Shown here in pieces: positions 18,309-28,571 of a stretch of 64,000 nucleotides of DNA. Each line of letters opens with the position of its first letter. The stretch's first letter is position 1. Made by a program: the position numbers and the translations under genes. The notes below the pieces were generated by a model, which was given only the letters and a program-made list of their open reading frames with translations, did no database searches and was not told the origin of the DNA. The stretch spans positions 434,001 through 498,000 of the forward strand of contig OZ253445.1 of NCBI GenBank assembly GCA_965261165.1, given 5' to 3'. Origin of the DNA: SMWN01 sp965261165 (lineage in GTDB: Bacteria; Pseudomonadota; Gammaproteobacteria; Eutrophobiales; Eutrophobiaceae).

Positions 18309-19442
18309 TCAATCCGCTTGACGCCTCAAAAACGCAGGTATCTCCAGATATTCCGAATCATTTTCAACATTCTTGGGGTCTGTCTCCTGATTCTGGTTGC
18401 GCATCACCGTTGGTTGGTCGAACTCTTTATAGTTACTCACCGGGACATTCGATACCAATTGAACCCTTGTCGCTTCTTCTTTTGCTATTTGTCCCAATCC
18501 CGTTGCAACGATGGTGACCCTCATTTCACCGCTCATATCAAGATCAACAACAGTGCCAACGACCACGGTTGCACTGTCAGAAGCGAATTCTTTAACCGTA
18601 TTACCCACTTCATCGAACTCACCAATCGTCATATCTACACCTGCAGTAATATTCACCAGAATGCCACGCGCACCAGAAAGATTGACATCTTCAAGCAATG
18701 GGCTAGAAACCGCAGCTTCAGCAGCAGCATTTGCTCGATCTTCACCCTGCGCCTTTCCGGAACCCATCATCGCCATCCCCATTTCAGACATCACTGTTTT
18801 CACATCAGCAAAATCAACATTAATCAAGCCTGGGAGAGTGATCAGTTCTGCAATCCCCTGCACTGCACCAAGCAAAATATCATTGGCAGCACTGAATGCA
18901 TTCAGAAGACTGATATCACGACCCAAGACAGCCAATAATTTTTCATTGGGAATCGTAATTAGAGAATCCACAAATTTCCCGAGCTCCTTAATACCATCAT
19001 CTGCAATTTTTGCTCGTTTTTTCCCTTCGAATGAAAATGGTCGTGTCACAACTGCAACAGTCAGGATTCCCATCTCTTTTGCTACCTGCGCAACAATGGG
19101 AGCTGCTCCCGTACCAGTACCACCACCCATTCCAGCGGTAATGAAAATCATATCAGCACCTTCCAGAAGATCCATAACACGATCTCTATCTTCAAGTGCA
19201 GCCTGTCGACCTATTTCTGGATCTGCTCCTGCACCCAGACCCTTTGTAATACTTCTTCCTAATTGCAATGAAGTTTTAGCAGGAGAATTATTCAGTGCCT
19301 GCGCATCTGTATTGGCACAAATAAATTCTACTCCTTCAATATTGCCGTGCAGCATATGCTGCACGGCATTCCCACCACCACCACCAACGCCAATGACCTT
19401 GATAACGGCAGTCTGATTATCAGTATCTACGAGTTCAAACAT
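18309..19442 (-). CDS. ftsZ: Cell division GTPase FtsZ
   Basis: Tubulin-like GTPase that forms the division ring. The 377-residue protein has the GTP signature GGGTGTG at 106-112, the T7-loop region NVDFADV and the conserved C-terminal peptide EYLEIPAFLRRQAD that binds FtsA and ZipA. It follows ftsA by about 60 bases, as in E. coli. Confidence 0.98.
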   Translation of the reverse strand: MFELVDTDNQTAVIKVIGVGGGGGNAVQHMLHGNIEGVEFICANTDAQALNNSPAKTSLQLGRSITKGLGAGADPEIGRQAALEDRDRVMDLLEGADMIFITAGMGGGTGTGAAPIVAQVAKEMGILTVAVVTRPFSFEGKKRAKIADDGIKELGKFVDSLITIPNEKLLAVLGRDISLLNAFSAANDILLGAVQGIAELITLPGLINVDFADVKTVMSEMGMAMMGSGKAQGEDRANAAAEAAVSSPLLEDVNLSGARGILVNITAGVDMTIGEFDEVGNTVKEFASDSATVVVGTVVDLDMSGEMRVTIVATGLGQIAKEEATRVQLVSNVPVSNYKEFDQPTVMRNQNQETDPKNVENDSEYLEIPAFLRRQAD

Positions 19443-19486
19443 GGCACAATCTCCTCATCTAAAAAATTAATCTCTAAAAATCACTA

Positions 19487-19514
19487 TTAAAAATTACCTA
19501 CTTAAAAATTACCT
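19487..19514. repeat. 13-bp direct repeat at the ftsA 3' end
   Basis: TTAAAAATTACCT occurs at 19487-19499 and 19502-19514, a 15-base period. The second copy contains the ftsA stop codon, so the spacer to ftsZ seems to have grown by a small duplication. Confidence 0.7.
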
Positions 19515-20725
19515 CGAAACCAGCTTTTCATTCTTTCCCAAAAACCTCCGCTCACCTGCAATGATGAAAAACCTTCTTGCATTTGCTTGCGTCCAAATAA
19601 CAATAAACCGACACCAGTTGAATAAATTGGGTTCTTCACTACGTCAACCAGTCCTGAAATATGTTGCGGCATACCTAATCTCACCGGCATGTGAAAAATT
19701 TCTTCTGCAAGCTCAACGACACCTTCCATCTTTGAGCTGCCGCCAGTAAGCACCACACCAGCAGCAATCAAATCTTCGAAACTACTTCTCCGAAGCTCTG
19801 CCTGAACTAATGTGAATAATTCCTCATAACGTGGCTCAACCACTTCGGCCAATGTCTGTCTTGCTAATCGTCGTGAAATACGTTCTCCGACACTGGGAAC
19901 ATCTATTGTTTCTTCAGAATTTGCTAATTGTGTTAACGCGCAGGCATATTGCACCTTGATATCTTCGGCATGTTGCGTTGGTGTCCGTAATGCGATGGCG
20001 ATATCATTTGTTACCTGATCGCCGGCAATAGGAATCACTGCCGTATGGCGTATAGCACCTTCAGTAAATACAGCGATATCAGTTGTGCCACCGCCAATAT
20101 CAACCAGACAAACGCCCAGTTCTTTTTCGTCTTCCGTCAAAACGGCATAACTTGAGGCAAGCTGCTCAAGAATCACATCATCAACCTCAAGCCCACAACG
20201 TCGTACACACTTAATAATGTTCTGTGCCGCGCTGACTGCTCCAGTCACCATATGAACTTTTGCCTCAAGCCTGACCCCGGACATACCAATCGGCTCTTTA
20301 ATCCCTTCCTGATGATCAATCACAAATTCCTGCGGCAGGATATGCAGGATTTTTTGATCCGCAGGGATAGCAACAGCACGTGCTGCATCAATCACACGAG
20401 CAACATCGCCTATTGTTACTTCATTATCTCGAATTGCAACGATTCCATGAGAATTTAAACTGCGTATATGACTTCCTGCGATACCTGTGGATACAGCATG
20501 TATTTCACACCCCGCCATCAATTCAGCTTCTTCTATCGCACGCTGAATGGAATGTACTGTTGATTCTATATTAACGACAACGCCCTTCTTAAGACCTCGA
20601 GATCGACTAGAGCCCAGACCAATGATATCGATTTCATCATTGGTCATTTCACCCACAATCGCGACCACTTTGGATGTCCCAATGTCCAAACCAACGATAA
20701 GATTCTTATCTATCTTTTTCGCCAT
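19502..20725 (-). CDS. ftsA: Cell division protein FtsA
   Basis: Actin-like ATPase that tethers FtsZ filaments to the membrane. The 407-residue protein has the actin-fold phosphate motifs VGLDIGTSKVVAIVGE near the start and VDIGGGTTDIAVF, and ends in a short amphipathic segment (FWERMKSWFRGNF) that fits the membrane-targeting helix. It lies between ftsQ and ftsZ. Confidence 0.97.
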   Translation of the reverse strand: MAKKIDKNLIVGLDIGTSKVVAIVGEMTNDEIDIIGLGSSRSRGLKKGVVVNIESTVHSIQRAIEEAELMAGCEIHAVSTGIAGSHIRSLNSHGIVAIRDNEVTIGDVARVIDAARAVAIPADQKILHILPQEFVIDHQEGIKEPIGMSGVRLEAKVHMVTGAVSAAQNIIKCVRRCGLEVDDVILEQLASSYAVLTEDEKELGVCLVDIGGGTTDIAVFTEGAIRHTAVIPIAGDQVTNDIAIALRTPTQHAEDIKVQYACALTQLANSEETIDVPSVGERISRRLARQTLAEVVEPRYEELFTLVQAELRRSSFEDLIAAGVVLTGGSSKMEGVVELAEEIFHMPVRLGMPQHISGLVDVVKNPIYSTGVGLLLFGRKQMQEGFSSLQVSGGFWERMKSWFRGNF

Positions 20726-20764
20726 TACTTTTTTAACTCCGCTCTCAATATGATCAGTAGTAAG

Positions 20765-21505
20765 TTACTTCCAACGAACGGCAAAACCATTGGTATAACG
20801 CATGTCAATCTCTCTGATCTGAGATGTTTTTTTGCCCAGATTATTTATAACTACATTCACAAACCGTTTGATCCGATTCTCAAAGTCTCTCTTGCCCAAT
20901 ACGATACTGAGTCCATTTTCTAATTTAAATGTCCACGCACGTCGTTCATCCATCTTTAAGTGCGCCACAGACAAACCATAAGTTTGTTTTAGTAATTTAA
21001 ATCGTTTCAATAATAATTCCTGTGATTCTTCAGGTCCTTCAAGCAGAGGTAAACTCGGAGGGAAAGTATTTCTTTGTGGAGAGAAATATTGACCCTGTTC
21101 ATTCAACAACCCGGTTTCATTCCACCTAACAACAGCTATTTGTTCTTTAATAGCAACTCTTAAATCCTCAGGCCAAACCCGATGCACTGATGCATCATTC
21201 ACCCATGGCAACACCAGCAATGCATTGCGTATCGCTACGACATCAATATAAAAAAAACCACCTCTCACTTTTTCGGCAACTAATCTCCGCAAACGATTCG
21301 TATCCAATCGAAGAAATTCTCCTTCAATATGCACCTGCCTGATTGGCATCGTGTCTGGCTTCATCATCCATACGAAACTTGCAACAATCACAGTGACCAC
21401 TAACGTAGCCATCAGCCCACCAAGCAAATTGTTGCTTTGATTAGAACGATCTTGATTATCAAAATAGCCGTTTTTTTTACTATCCATTGTCAGTATCGCT
21501 TGCAT
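20765..21505 (-). CDS. ftsQ: Cell division protein FtsQ
   Basis: Bitopic membrane protein that links early and late division proteins. The 246-residue protein has an N-terminal cytoplasmic tail, one membrane segment (about 30-49), a POTRA domain (RQVHIEGEFLRLDTNRL) and the FtsQ/DivIB beta domain ending in VRWK. It is 10 bases after ddl and precedes ftsA by 39. An alternative ATG lies six codons in (MDSKKNG). Confidence 0.93.
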   Translation of the reverse strand: MQAILTMDSKKNGYFDNQDRSNQSNNLLGGLMATLVVTVIVASFVWMMKPDTMPIRQVHIEGEFLRLDTNRLRRLVAEKVRGGFFYIDVVAIRNALLVLPWVNDASVHRVWPEDLRVAIKEQIAVVRWNETGLLNEQGQYFSPQRNTFPPSLPLLEGPEESQELLLKRFKLLKQTYGLSVAHLKMDERRAWTFKLENGLSIVLGKRDFENRIKRFVNVVINNLGKKTSQIREIDMRYTNGFAVRWK

Positions 21506-21515
21506 AAATAATTAC

Positions 21516-22448
21516 TCATTCTTTGCACAAAGTGGTCGCTAATATTTTCAAGGTCAAATCATCAAAACTCATACCCGCCTGCTTTGCTGACATGGGTACC
21601 AGACTATGAATAGTCATTCCTGGAATCGTATTCACTTCTATTAGCAATGGTTTATTTTCAGCATCTAACATGAGGTCAACACGTCCCCAACCGCTGGCAT
21701 CCAGCGCTTTAAAAGCTGCAAGCGCCAATTCACCTAATTTATTTTCAACGCCGGCATCAAGTCCACATGGGCAATGATATTGCGTTGTATCTGCAAGATA
21801 TTTAGCTTCGAAGTCATAAAATGCTCGCGGAGTTTCCAGTCTGATCATAGGCAATACCTCATCACCCAAAATAGAAACGGTATATTCGTTTCCCCCAACC
21901 CATGCTTCAGCCATTACTCTTTCATCATATTGATGCGCTTGTCGCCAGGCACTTTCCAATTCACCTAACTCCTGAACCTTACTAGCCCCATAACTCGAAC
22001 CTTCTCTGACTGGTTTAACAATTAAAGGCAGACCTAAATATTCGACAACAGCCTGCCAATCAGAATGCTTATTCAATTCAACGAATGCTGGCGTGGGCAG
22101 ATTATGGCTTTGCCAAACACGCTTACTCCGGCACTTGTCCATCGCTAAGGAAGAACCCAGTACGCCACTGCCTGTGTAAGATAATTGCAGGGCGTCCAAT
22201 AAGCCCTGCATCAATCCATCTTCGCCTCCACGTCCATGCAGCAAGATGAACACGCGATCAAATTTTTCAGCCGCCAGTTGCATCATCAGATCTTCTTGAG
22301 GATCAACAATGTGTGTATCAACCCTCTGCCTTTGCAATGCTTCGAAAACTGCTTGTCCACTCTGCAAAGAAATCTCCCGTTCAGATGATGAACCACCCAT
22401 CATTACGGCCACCTTTCCAAATTCTATTGTCTTGTCAATATACGTCAT
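21516..22448 (-). CDS. ddl: D-alanine--D-alanine ligase
   Basis: ATP-grasp enzyme that joins two D-alanines for the peptidoglycan stem. The 310-residue DdlB-type protein shows VMMGGSSSEREISLQSG at the start, the EGSSYGASKV loop, and the ATP/Mg motif LLIEVNTIPGMT. It starts within the murB stop (ATGA overlap), so it is translationally coupled. Confidence 0.97.
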   Translation of the reverse strand: MTYIDKTIEFGKVAVMMGGSSSEREISLQSGQAVFEALQRQRVDTHIVDPQEDLMMQLAAEKFDRVFILLHGRGGEDGLMQGLLDALQLSYTGSGVLGSSLAMDKCRSKRVWQSHNLPTPAFVELNKHSDWQAVVEYLGLPLIVKPVREGSSYGASKVQELGELESAWRQAHQYDERVMAEAWVGGNEYTVSILGDEVLPMIRLETPRAFYDFEAKYLADTTQYHCPCGLDAGVENKLGELALAAFKALDASGWGRVDLMLDAENKPLLIEVNTIPGMTIHSLVPMSAKQAGMSFDDLTLKILATTLCKE

Positions 22449-23404
22449 GAGTTTTTATACTCACCAACAATTTTGACTTCTGGAACAAGTTCAACACCAT
22501 GGTCAAGTTTCACTTTTTCCTGGATCATTAGTATCAAAGACTCAATATCCTTAGCTGATGCACTACCTGAGTTGATAATAAAATTTGCATGTTTATCCGA
22601 AATTTCAGCATTGCCAATTGATTGACCTTTAAATCCACTGACCTCTATTAATCTAGCTGCATAATCATTCTCAGGATTGCGAAATACAGAACCACAACTT
22701 GCCTTGCCTACCGGTTGGCTTTCTGCTCGCCGATTTAATAATGACCGTATCCGGTCCAGACCATTCGCCCTCTCTTCATTAACAAGTAATAACTCTGCAG
22801 AAATAAACCATTCATCCCTAGGTAAATTTACATGCCTGTAAGTTGTTTCAAAATCCGACGCGACTCTCTTAATTCTCTGCCCCTGTCTATTGACAGTTTC
22901 AACGCTGCTAACAATGTTCCAGGTTTCTCCGCCGAATGCCCCCGCATTCATCGCCAGTGCACCACCCATCGTTCCAGGAATACCGACTAAAAATTCCCCG
23001 CCTGATAGTCCGGCTTTTACACTCATCCGCGCGACTTTCGCGCAAGCAACCCCGACACCAACATGTATACTGATATCATCATAAACATGTAAATCATTCA
23101 CGACTCCTGAGAGCACAATGACTGTTCCTTTCAATCCGCCATCACGCACCAGAAGATTGCTACCTAAACCAAGCCATAAAAGAGGCTCATTCTCTGGCAC
23201 CTGCTTTAAAAAAGAACAAAGATCGTCAATATCCGCTGGTTTAAAATAACGTTCCGCGTGCCCCCCTACTCTCCATGAAGTATGTTTTTTCATAGACTCA
23301 TTCAGCTTCACGACACCACGTACTTCGATCTCTTGCCGACTGCATTTTTTCATAGGCTCTTTTTTCATAGATTCAGCAGCATTAAACGCCAGTACTTCAG
23401 ACAA
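22445..23404 (-). CDS. murB: UDP-N-acetylenolpyruvoylglucosamine reductase
   Basis: FAD enzyme that reduces the enolpyruvyl group to make UDP-MurNAc. The 319-residue protein carries the type II-like pattern HTSWRVGGHAERYF, LGLGSNLLVRDGG, GIPGTMGGALAMNAGAFGGE and the catalytic-loop PVGKASCGSVFRNP, in which the Ser is the proton donor. The start is uncertain: TTG at 23404, or ATG at 23368 or 23353. The N-terminus has repeated Met-Lys-Lys units. Overlaps ddl by 4 bases. Confidence 0.95.
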   Translation of the reverse strand: MSEVLAFNAAESMKKEPMKKCSRQEIEVRGVVKLNESMKKHTSWRVGGHAERYFKPADIDDLCSFLKQVPENEPLLWLGLGSNLLVRDGGLKGTVIVLSGVVNDLHVYDDISIHVGVGVACAKVARMSVKAGLSGGEFLVGIPGTMGGALAMNAGAFGGETWNIVSSVETVNRQGQRIKRVASDFETTYRHVNLPRDEWFISAELLLVNEERANGLDRIRSLLNRRAESQPVGKASCGSVFRNPENDYAARLIEVSGFKGQSIGNAEISDKHANFIINSGSASAKDIESLILMIQEKVKLDHGVELVPEVKIVGEYKNS

Positions 23405-23477
23405 ATTTGATAGTTCATAAATTTCGTTTGCTTCACTTAGCGCCTTCGCTTTCCAAATGTTTTTTCAATTGCTTTTC

Positions 23478-24917
23478 TTATCCATACTGCTGTAGCAAAT
23501 TTGTAGATACCGCACTAACATTTCCTGCGCCTAACACCAATAACAAATCATCATCTTCAATAAGGTTTTCCAGTAATAGTGGTACATCTTCGTGCTTCTC
23601 GACGAAAATGGGATCAACCTGCCCTCTCTGACGAATTGCCCGACACAATGATCGGCCATCAGCGCTAGCGATGGGTCTTTCGCCAGCACTATAGATATCC
23701 AGCAATAACAATTTATCAGTCTCGGAAAGCACCAGACAGAAATCTTCAAAAAGATCTCTGGTTCTTGAGTAACGATGTGGTTGGAAAATAACGACAACAC
23801 GTTTATCAGGCCATCCTTCTCGAACACCCAATAATGTTGCATTTATTTCACGAGGGTGATGCGCGTAGTCATCGATAAGTAAAATCTGTTGGTCTTGAAT
23901 ATTTAATTCGCCCAGAACCTGACAGCGCCTGCTTATTCCCTGGAATTCAGCAAGCGCAGCAATAATAGATTCATCGGCAACATTCACTTCATGTGCCACA
24001 GAAATTGCCGCCAACGCATTTAAAATATTGTGTTTGCCTAACAAATTTAATTTCACTTGCAACCATTCTTTTTTATCTACACGCGAAACCTGAAAACAAC
24101 TCTGCTGACCTTCATGATGAATATCATGTGCAAAATAATCCGCATTAGTATCAAAGCCATAAGTTTTAAAAGGCTTTAGAATATTCCCCATGATTTTTCT
24201 GACACCTTCATCCTCCAAACAAATAATGGCCAGACCATGGAAAGGCAGGTGATGAAGAAACTCAATAAAATTATCTTGTAGGCAATTGATATCACCTCCA
24301 TAGGCTTCAAGATGATCAGCATCAACATTTGTCAGGATTGTTATCATCGGTTGCAAATGTAAAAATGAAGCATCACTCTCATCTGCTTCAGCAACCATAT
24401 ATTTTCCTGTTCCCAAACGAGCATGCGAACCAGAGCTGTTGAGTAATCCGCCAATTACATAAGTTGGATCAAGCCCGCCTTCTGCTAAAACACTGGCAAC
24501 CAAACTTGTTGTTGTTGTTTTACCATGCGTCCCTGCAATAGCGATGCCTTGTTGAAACCGCATTAATTCAGCCAGCATTTCTGCACGTGGTATCACTGGT
24601 ATCCTTTTAGCACGCGCCTTAATCAACTCCGGGTTATCCTCGGCAATGGCGCTGGAAACTACGACCACATCACAACCATCTATTTGAACCGGGTTGTGAT
24701 CATGTTCAATGTTGATACCCAGTGAAGACAAGTGTTTGGTTATCCGATTTTCTTGCTGATCAGAACCAGATATTTGATAGCCTAAATTATGTAATACCTC
24801 AGCAATCCCGCTCATGCCTGCGCCACCAATACCCACAAAATGGATATGATTTACTCGACCCATTGGATTTTCACATCGAACATTATCACCTCTGGCACAA
24901 TTCCTGTGTTCAGCCAT
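23478..24917 (-). CDS. murC: UDP-N-acetylmuramate--L-alanine ligase
   Basis: Adds L-alanine to UDP-MurNAc, the first stem residue. The P-loop GTHGKTTTT, the N-terminal HIHFVGIGGAGMSGIAEVL and the DDYAHHPREI motif are all present. I chose the ATG at 24917 because it leaves exactly 18 residues before the MGRVNHIHF motif, as in E. coli, and it overlaps the murG stop by 8 bases (ATGGCTGA). A longer frame reaches 24986 but would overlap murG by 77 bases. With this start it is 479 aa. Confidence 0.95.
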   Translation of the reverse strand: MAEHRNCARGDNVRCENPMGRVNHIHFVGIGGAGMSGIAEVLHNLGYQISGSDQQENRITKHLSSLGINIEHDHNPVQIDGCDVVVVSSAIAEDNPELIKARAKRIPVIPRAEMLAELMRFQQGIAIAGTHGKTTTTSLVASVLAEGGLDPTYVIGGLLNSSGSHARLGTGKYMVAEADESDASFLHLQPMITILTNVDADHLEAYGGDINCLQDNFIEFLHHLPFHGLAIICLEDEGVRKIMGNILKPFKTYGFDTNADYFAHDIHHEGQQSCFQVSRVDKKEWLQVKLNLLGKHNILNALAAISVAHEVNVADESIIAALAEFQGISRRCQVLGELNIQDQQILLIDDYAHHPREINATLLGVREGWPDKRVVVIFQPHRYSRTRDLFEDFCLVLSETDKLLLLDIYSAGERPIASADGRSLCRAIRQRGQVDPIFVEKHEDVPLLLENLIEDDDLLLVLGAGNVSAVSTNLLQQYG

Positions 24918-25995
24918 AGGCCACCTCCATGCACAAATCTGCAACATGATCCGTCGCTGCTGGTCTGGATAAAGATCGAGAGGCATTAGCCATTTCCAAT
25001 AAGCGATCCCGATTCAGCGAAAAATCCCTGAATAATTTAGCCAGAACCTGTCCATTTAATTCCGTTTCTTGGATCAGGATGGCAGCACCTTCAGTGCTGA
25101 GATAAGTGGCATTAGCAGTTTGATGATCATCAACCGCGTAGGGATAAGGTACAAAAATTGCCGCAACACCCACTGCCGCAATTTCTGCCACTGTCATTGC
25201 CCCGGCCCGACACAACACAAGGTCGGCCCATTCATATGCTGCAGCCATATCATCAATATAGGCTCGCAGCTCAACAGGAATATTCAAAGATTGATAAAGG
25301 GCTTCAGTCGATTGCAGATTTTTATCGCCTGTTTGATGCTTAACCTTAATATTTATGTTCTCTCCCAAAACAGAAAGTGCCTGGGGAACAACTTCATTCA
25401 AGGCTCTGGCACCAAGACTTCCGCCCACAACCAGGATATGTAAAGAATCATCAGATCGATTTTGGAAACGCTGATGCAGATCAACAACCCTGATGATTTC
25501 TTCACGCACAGGGTTACCAGTCATATTTGCATTGCTTGATGACGAAAAAGTGTTCGGAAAAGCTTCCATCACTATACTAGCGAAAGGGGCAAGAAGTTTA
25601 TTTGTTAAACCGGCAACGGCATTCTGCTCATGCACACACAAGGGTACGCGCATCAACCATGCAGCAATTCCTCCCGGACCACTTACAAAACCACCCATGC
25701 CCAACACAGCGGCGGGTTTATACTGACTCAAGACAAAGATCGATTGAACTATCGCCATAAAGATTGAGAATGGCGCAATAAGCCAACGCGTCACTCCCTT
25801 ACCACGTAAGCCACTAATATTAATGGTGAGTAGTTTAAGTCCATTTTTCGGAACTATTTTTGCCTCAAAACCAGTTTTAGTGCCAAGCCATAGGGTGGGA
25901 ATATTTCTTTCGCGCAGACAATTTGCCACAGCCAGAGCTGGATAGATATGCCCACCAGTGCCGCCCGCCATTATTAAGATGGGTCTATCCTGCAT
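24910..25995 (-). CDS. murG: Lipid II synthase MurG (UDP-GlcNAc transferase)
   Basis: Membrane-associated glycosyltransferase that adds GlcNAc to lipid I to make lipid II. The 361-residue GT-B protein shows MAGGTGGHIYPALAVA at the start, GMGGFVSGPGGIAAWL, GGSLGARALNEVVP and the donor-binding RAGAMTVAEIAAVG. It overlaps ftsW by 11 bases at its start and murC by 8 at its end. Confidence 0.97.
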   Translation of the reverse strand: MQDRPILIMAGGTGGHIYPALAVANCLRERNIPTLWLGTKTGFEAKIVPKNGLKLLTINISGLRGKGVTRWLIAPFSIFMAIVQSIFVLSQYKPAAVLGMGGFVSGPGGIAAWLMRVPLCVHEQNAVAGLTNKLLAPFASIVMEAFPNTFSSSSNANMTGNPVREEIIRVVDLHQRFQNRSDDSLHILVVGGSLGARALNEVVPQALSVLGENINIKVKHQTGDKNLQSTEALYQSLNIPVELRAYIDDMAAAYEWADLVLCRAGAMTVAEIAAVGVAAIFVPYPYAVDDHQTANATYLSTEGAAILIQETELNGQVLAKLFRDFSLNRDRLLEMANASRSLSRPAATDHVADLCMEVAYG

Positions 25996-27178
25996 AGGGC
26001 TTACCTACATCAGGCGAATGCTTTTTCTGTCGACTCTCTACTTCTACTCGCAACAAAATACCCAGCAACAGACAAGTGGTCATCATACTATTACCACCGT
26101 AGCTCATTAAAGGCAGAGTTAAACCTTTGGTCGGCAATACTCCTAGATTAACACCCATATTAATGAATGCTTGAATACCAATAATCAAACCAATACCGTA
26201 AGCCAGATAGGCCGCGAATAGTTTTCCCATTCGTTCAGCAACATGGCCAATAACAAACGCGCGCCAAACCAGAAAACAAAATACTAAAATGAGAGTCACT
26301 GTTCCCAGCAATCCAAATTCTTCAGCAAAAATAGAGAATACAAAATCAGTATGCGCCTCGGGCAAGTAAAATAATTTTTGTACACTGTTGCCGAGGCCGA
26401 CACCAAACCAGTCGCCACGTCCGAATGCAATTAGGGCCTGAGTCAGCTGAAATCCAGTATTAAAAGGATCCTGCCAAGGGTCAGAAAAACTCATTAATCT
26501 TTGCATGCGATAAGGAGACAACAACGCCAAACTTGCAAGAACAGAGATTGCCGTTAGCACCCATACGAAAAATCTGCCAAGTGGAACCCCTCCCATAAAC
26601 AACATGCCCAACGCTGTGGCAAACAGTACAACACAGGAACCGTAGTCTGGCTCCAGTAACAATAAGCCTGCAACGATTGTTAATACATAGATAGGTCGAA
26701 TGAATCCAGCAAAGTTATTTCTAACATGTTCGCCATGACGAACCATATATCCAGCAAGGTAAGCAATAACAAAAAACTTAACCGGCTCAGATACCTGAAA
26801 TGCAAGCGTACCCACATTAATCCACCGTGTACTTCCGTTAACCTCTCTACCGACACCTGGGATCAACACAAAAATCAGCAACAACAAACCCAAGGCTAAC
26901 AGTGGCGCACTTAAAAACTCCCATACGGACAATGGGATATTTAATACAGTAAAAATCAAACCCAGTCCGACCGTAATTGAAAAGAATTGCCGCCAGAAAT
27001 AATACAAGGGTTCGTGAAACTGACGTTCAGCAATGGCAATTGATGAGGAAGCGACCATGACCAGACCAAGACCAATAAGCAAAAAAATCACTGTCATTAA
27101 CCAAGCATCGTAAGAACGAAATAGGGCGTTCTGTTTCGACAGATTACTTTTTGGGATAGCTTGCTGTTGTCTAGCCAT
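25985..27178 (-). CDS. ftsW: Septal peptidoglycan polymerase FtsW (SEDS family)
   Basis: SEDS-family glycosyltransferase that polymerises lipid II at the septum together with FtsI. About ten membrane segments and the family motifs (GVGREVNGSTRWINVG; GLGNSVQKLFYLPEAHTDF; PTKGLTLPLMSYGG) are visible. I chose ATG 27178 (397 aa): GGAG lies 9 bases upstream, whereas the longer frame would start with TTG at 27193 inside the murD end. Confidence 0.95.
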   Translation of the reverse strand: MARQQQAIPKSNLSKQNALFRSYDAWLMTVIFLLIGLGLVMVASSSIAIAERQFHEPLYYFWRQFFSITVGLGLIFTVLNIPLSVWEFLSAPLLALGLLLLIFVLIPGVGREVNGSTRWINVGTLAFQVSEPVKFFVIAYLAGYMVRHGEHVRNNFAGFIRPIYVLTIVAGLLLLEPDYGSCVVLFATALGMLFMGGVPLGRFFVWVLTAISVLASLALLSPYRMQRLMSFSDPWQDPFNTGFQLTQALIAFGRGDWFGVGLGNSVQKLFYLPEAHTDFVFSIFAEEFGLLGTVTLILVFCFLVWRAFVIGHVAERMGKLFAAYLAYGIGLIIGIQAFINMGVNLGVLPTKGLTLPLMSYGGNSMMTTCLLLGILLRVEVESRQKKHSPDVGKPYAG

Positions 27179-27182
27179 GACG

Positions 27183-28562
27183 CTAATCTCCAAGTGTCAT
27201 TCTGACAGCAGCAACAAAGACATCACCGCGCACCTGATAATTTTCAAACATATCAAGACTTGCGCATGCAGGCGAGAGCAGAACAATATCGCCATCCTTG
27301 ACTATTTTTGCAGCGGTCTCAACTGCCATCTGCATAGTATCAACCGCATGAACTGGCACCACGTTAACAAGAACTTTACCAATCTCAGGACCATCTTTAC
27401 CTAAAACAATCGCGGCTTTTAATCTACCTTCCGCGACTCTCTCCAATTCTGAAAAGTCCGCACCCTTTCCATCACCACCTACAATCAATACAATGTTTTC
27501 ATCCGCGCCCAAGCCCTTAATGGCTGCACAAGATGCACCGACATTGGTGCCCTTGGAATCGTTAAACCATGCCACATTCTCATGCTCGGCAATCCACTGA
27601 CAACGATGCTCCAGACCTGGGAATGAACGCAACACGCTTAACATGACTACTGGAAGGCAACTCAGTGTTTCCGCCAATGCCATTGCCGCCATCGCATTGG
27701 CAATATTATGTTCGCCTTTGATTCGCACATCATTTACAGGAATCAATTTGTCATCGCCTTTCACTATCCAGCGCACACCATCATAATCTCGCACACCATA
27801 ATTACCTAGTTCAGGTTCAGATAAGGTAAAACCAACGCAAGTCCTTTGTTCTCTAGCCATACTTGCAACAGCAGAATCATCAAGATTAATAATCAATATT
27901 CCATTACCGTCGTAGATGCGTTCCTTTGCTGCTTTATATTCTTCCAATCCTTCATACCTATCCATATGATCTGGTGACACATTTAAAATAACCGAGGCAA
28001 TAGCATTCAATGAAGTCACTGTTTCTAATTGGAAACTTGATAATTCCAATACATAAACGTCAGGTTCATTATCGCCCAACAAATCCAGCACCGGCATCCC
28101 CAAATTACCGCCTTCGGCAATATTAAGGCCTGTCGCCCGAAGCATTTCTGCGACCAGCGTAGTCACGGTGCTTTTGCCATTTGACCCTGTAATTGCGATC
28201 ACAGGAGCTGTGATATTTCGACAGAACAGTTCAATATCGCCATACACTTCAGCGCCTGATTCGACGGCCTTAACAATGGCATCTTCTTGCAAAGACACTC
28301 CTGGACTTAGCAATAAATAATCTGCACTCATTAATAATGATTCATCGAAACTACCTAAACATAATGGAATATCAGGCAGGGCTGCTTTCATTTCATTTAG
28401 CATGGGTGGTTCAGCACGATTATCTGTGACTGCAAAACTCATCCCTTGTGCTGCCAAATATCGTGCGCAAGCAAAGCCTGTCTTTCCCAAGCCTACGACA
28501 ACAGTATTAAATTGTTTACTTGTCTCTATCACTTCAACAATAATCGCCTCTGCAAATTCCAA
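27183..28562 (-). CDS. murD: UDP-N-acetylmuramoyl-L-alanine--D-glutamate ligase
   Basis: Adds D-glutamate to the peptidoglycan precursor. The 459-residue Mur ligase has the P-loop GSNGKSTVTTL, an N-terminal NAD-like fold (GLGKTGFACARYL) and the C-terminal DMFENYQVRGDVF. It follows mraY by 9 bases and its stop lies just before the ftsW start. Confidence 0.96.
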   Translation of the reverse strand: MEFAEAIIVEVIETSKQFNTVVVGLGKTGFACARYLAAQGMSFAVTDNRAEPPMLNEMKAALPDIPLCLGSFDESLLMSADYLLLSPGVSLQEDAIVKAVESGAEVYGDIELFCRNITAPVIAITGSNGKSTVTTLVAEMLRATGLNIAEGGNLGMPVLDLLGDNEPDVYVLELSSFQLETVTSLNAIASVILNVSPDHMDRYEGLEEYKAAKERIYDGNGILIINLDDSAVASMAREQRTCVGFTLSEPELGNYGVRDYDGVRWIVKGDDKLIPVNDVRIKGEHNIANAMAAMALAETLSCLPVVMLSVLRSFPGLEHRCQWIAEHENVAWFNDSKGTNVGASCAAIKGLGADENIVLIVGGDGKGADFSELERVAEGRLKAAIVLGKDGPEIGKVLVNVVPVHAVDTMQMAVETAAKIVKDGDIVLLSPACASLDMFENYQVRGDVFVAAVRMTLGD

Positions 28563-28571
28563 AATTTTGCC

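Noticed and set aside
18511..19416. Long open frame opposite ftsZ
   Set aside because: It is the complement of the clearly real ftsZ gene and contains no family motif; a shadow frame.
24918..24986. Longer murC N-terminus
   Set aside because: Would overlap murG by 77 bases; the ATG at 24917 gives the family-length N-terminus.
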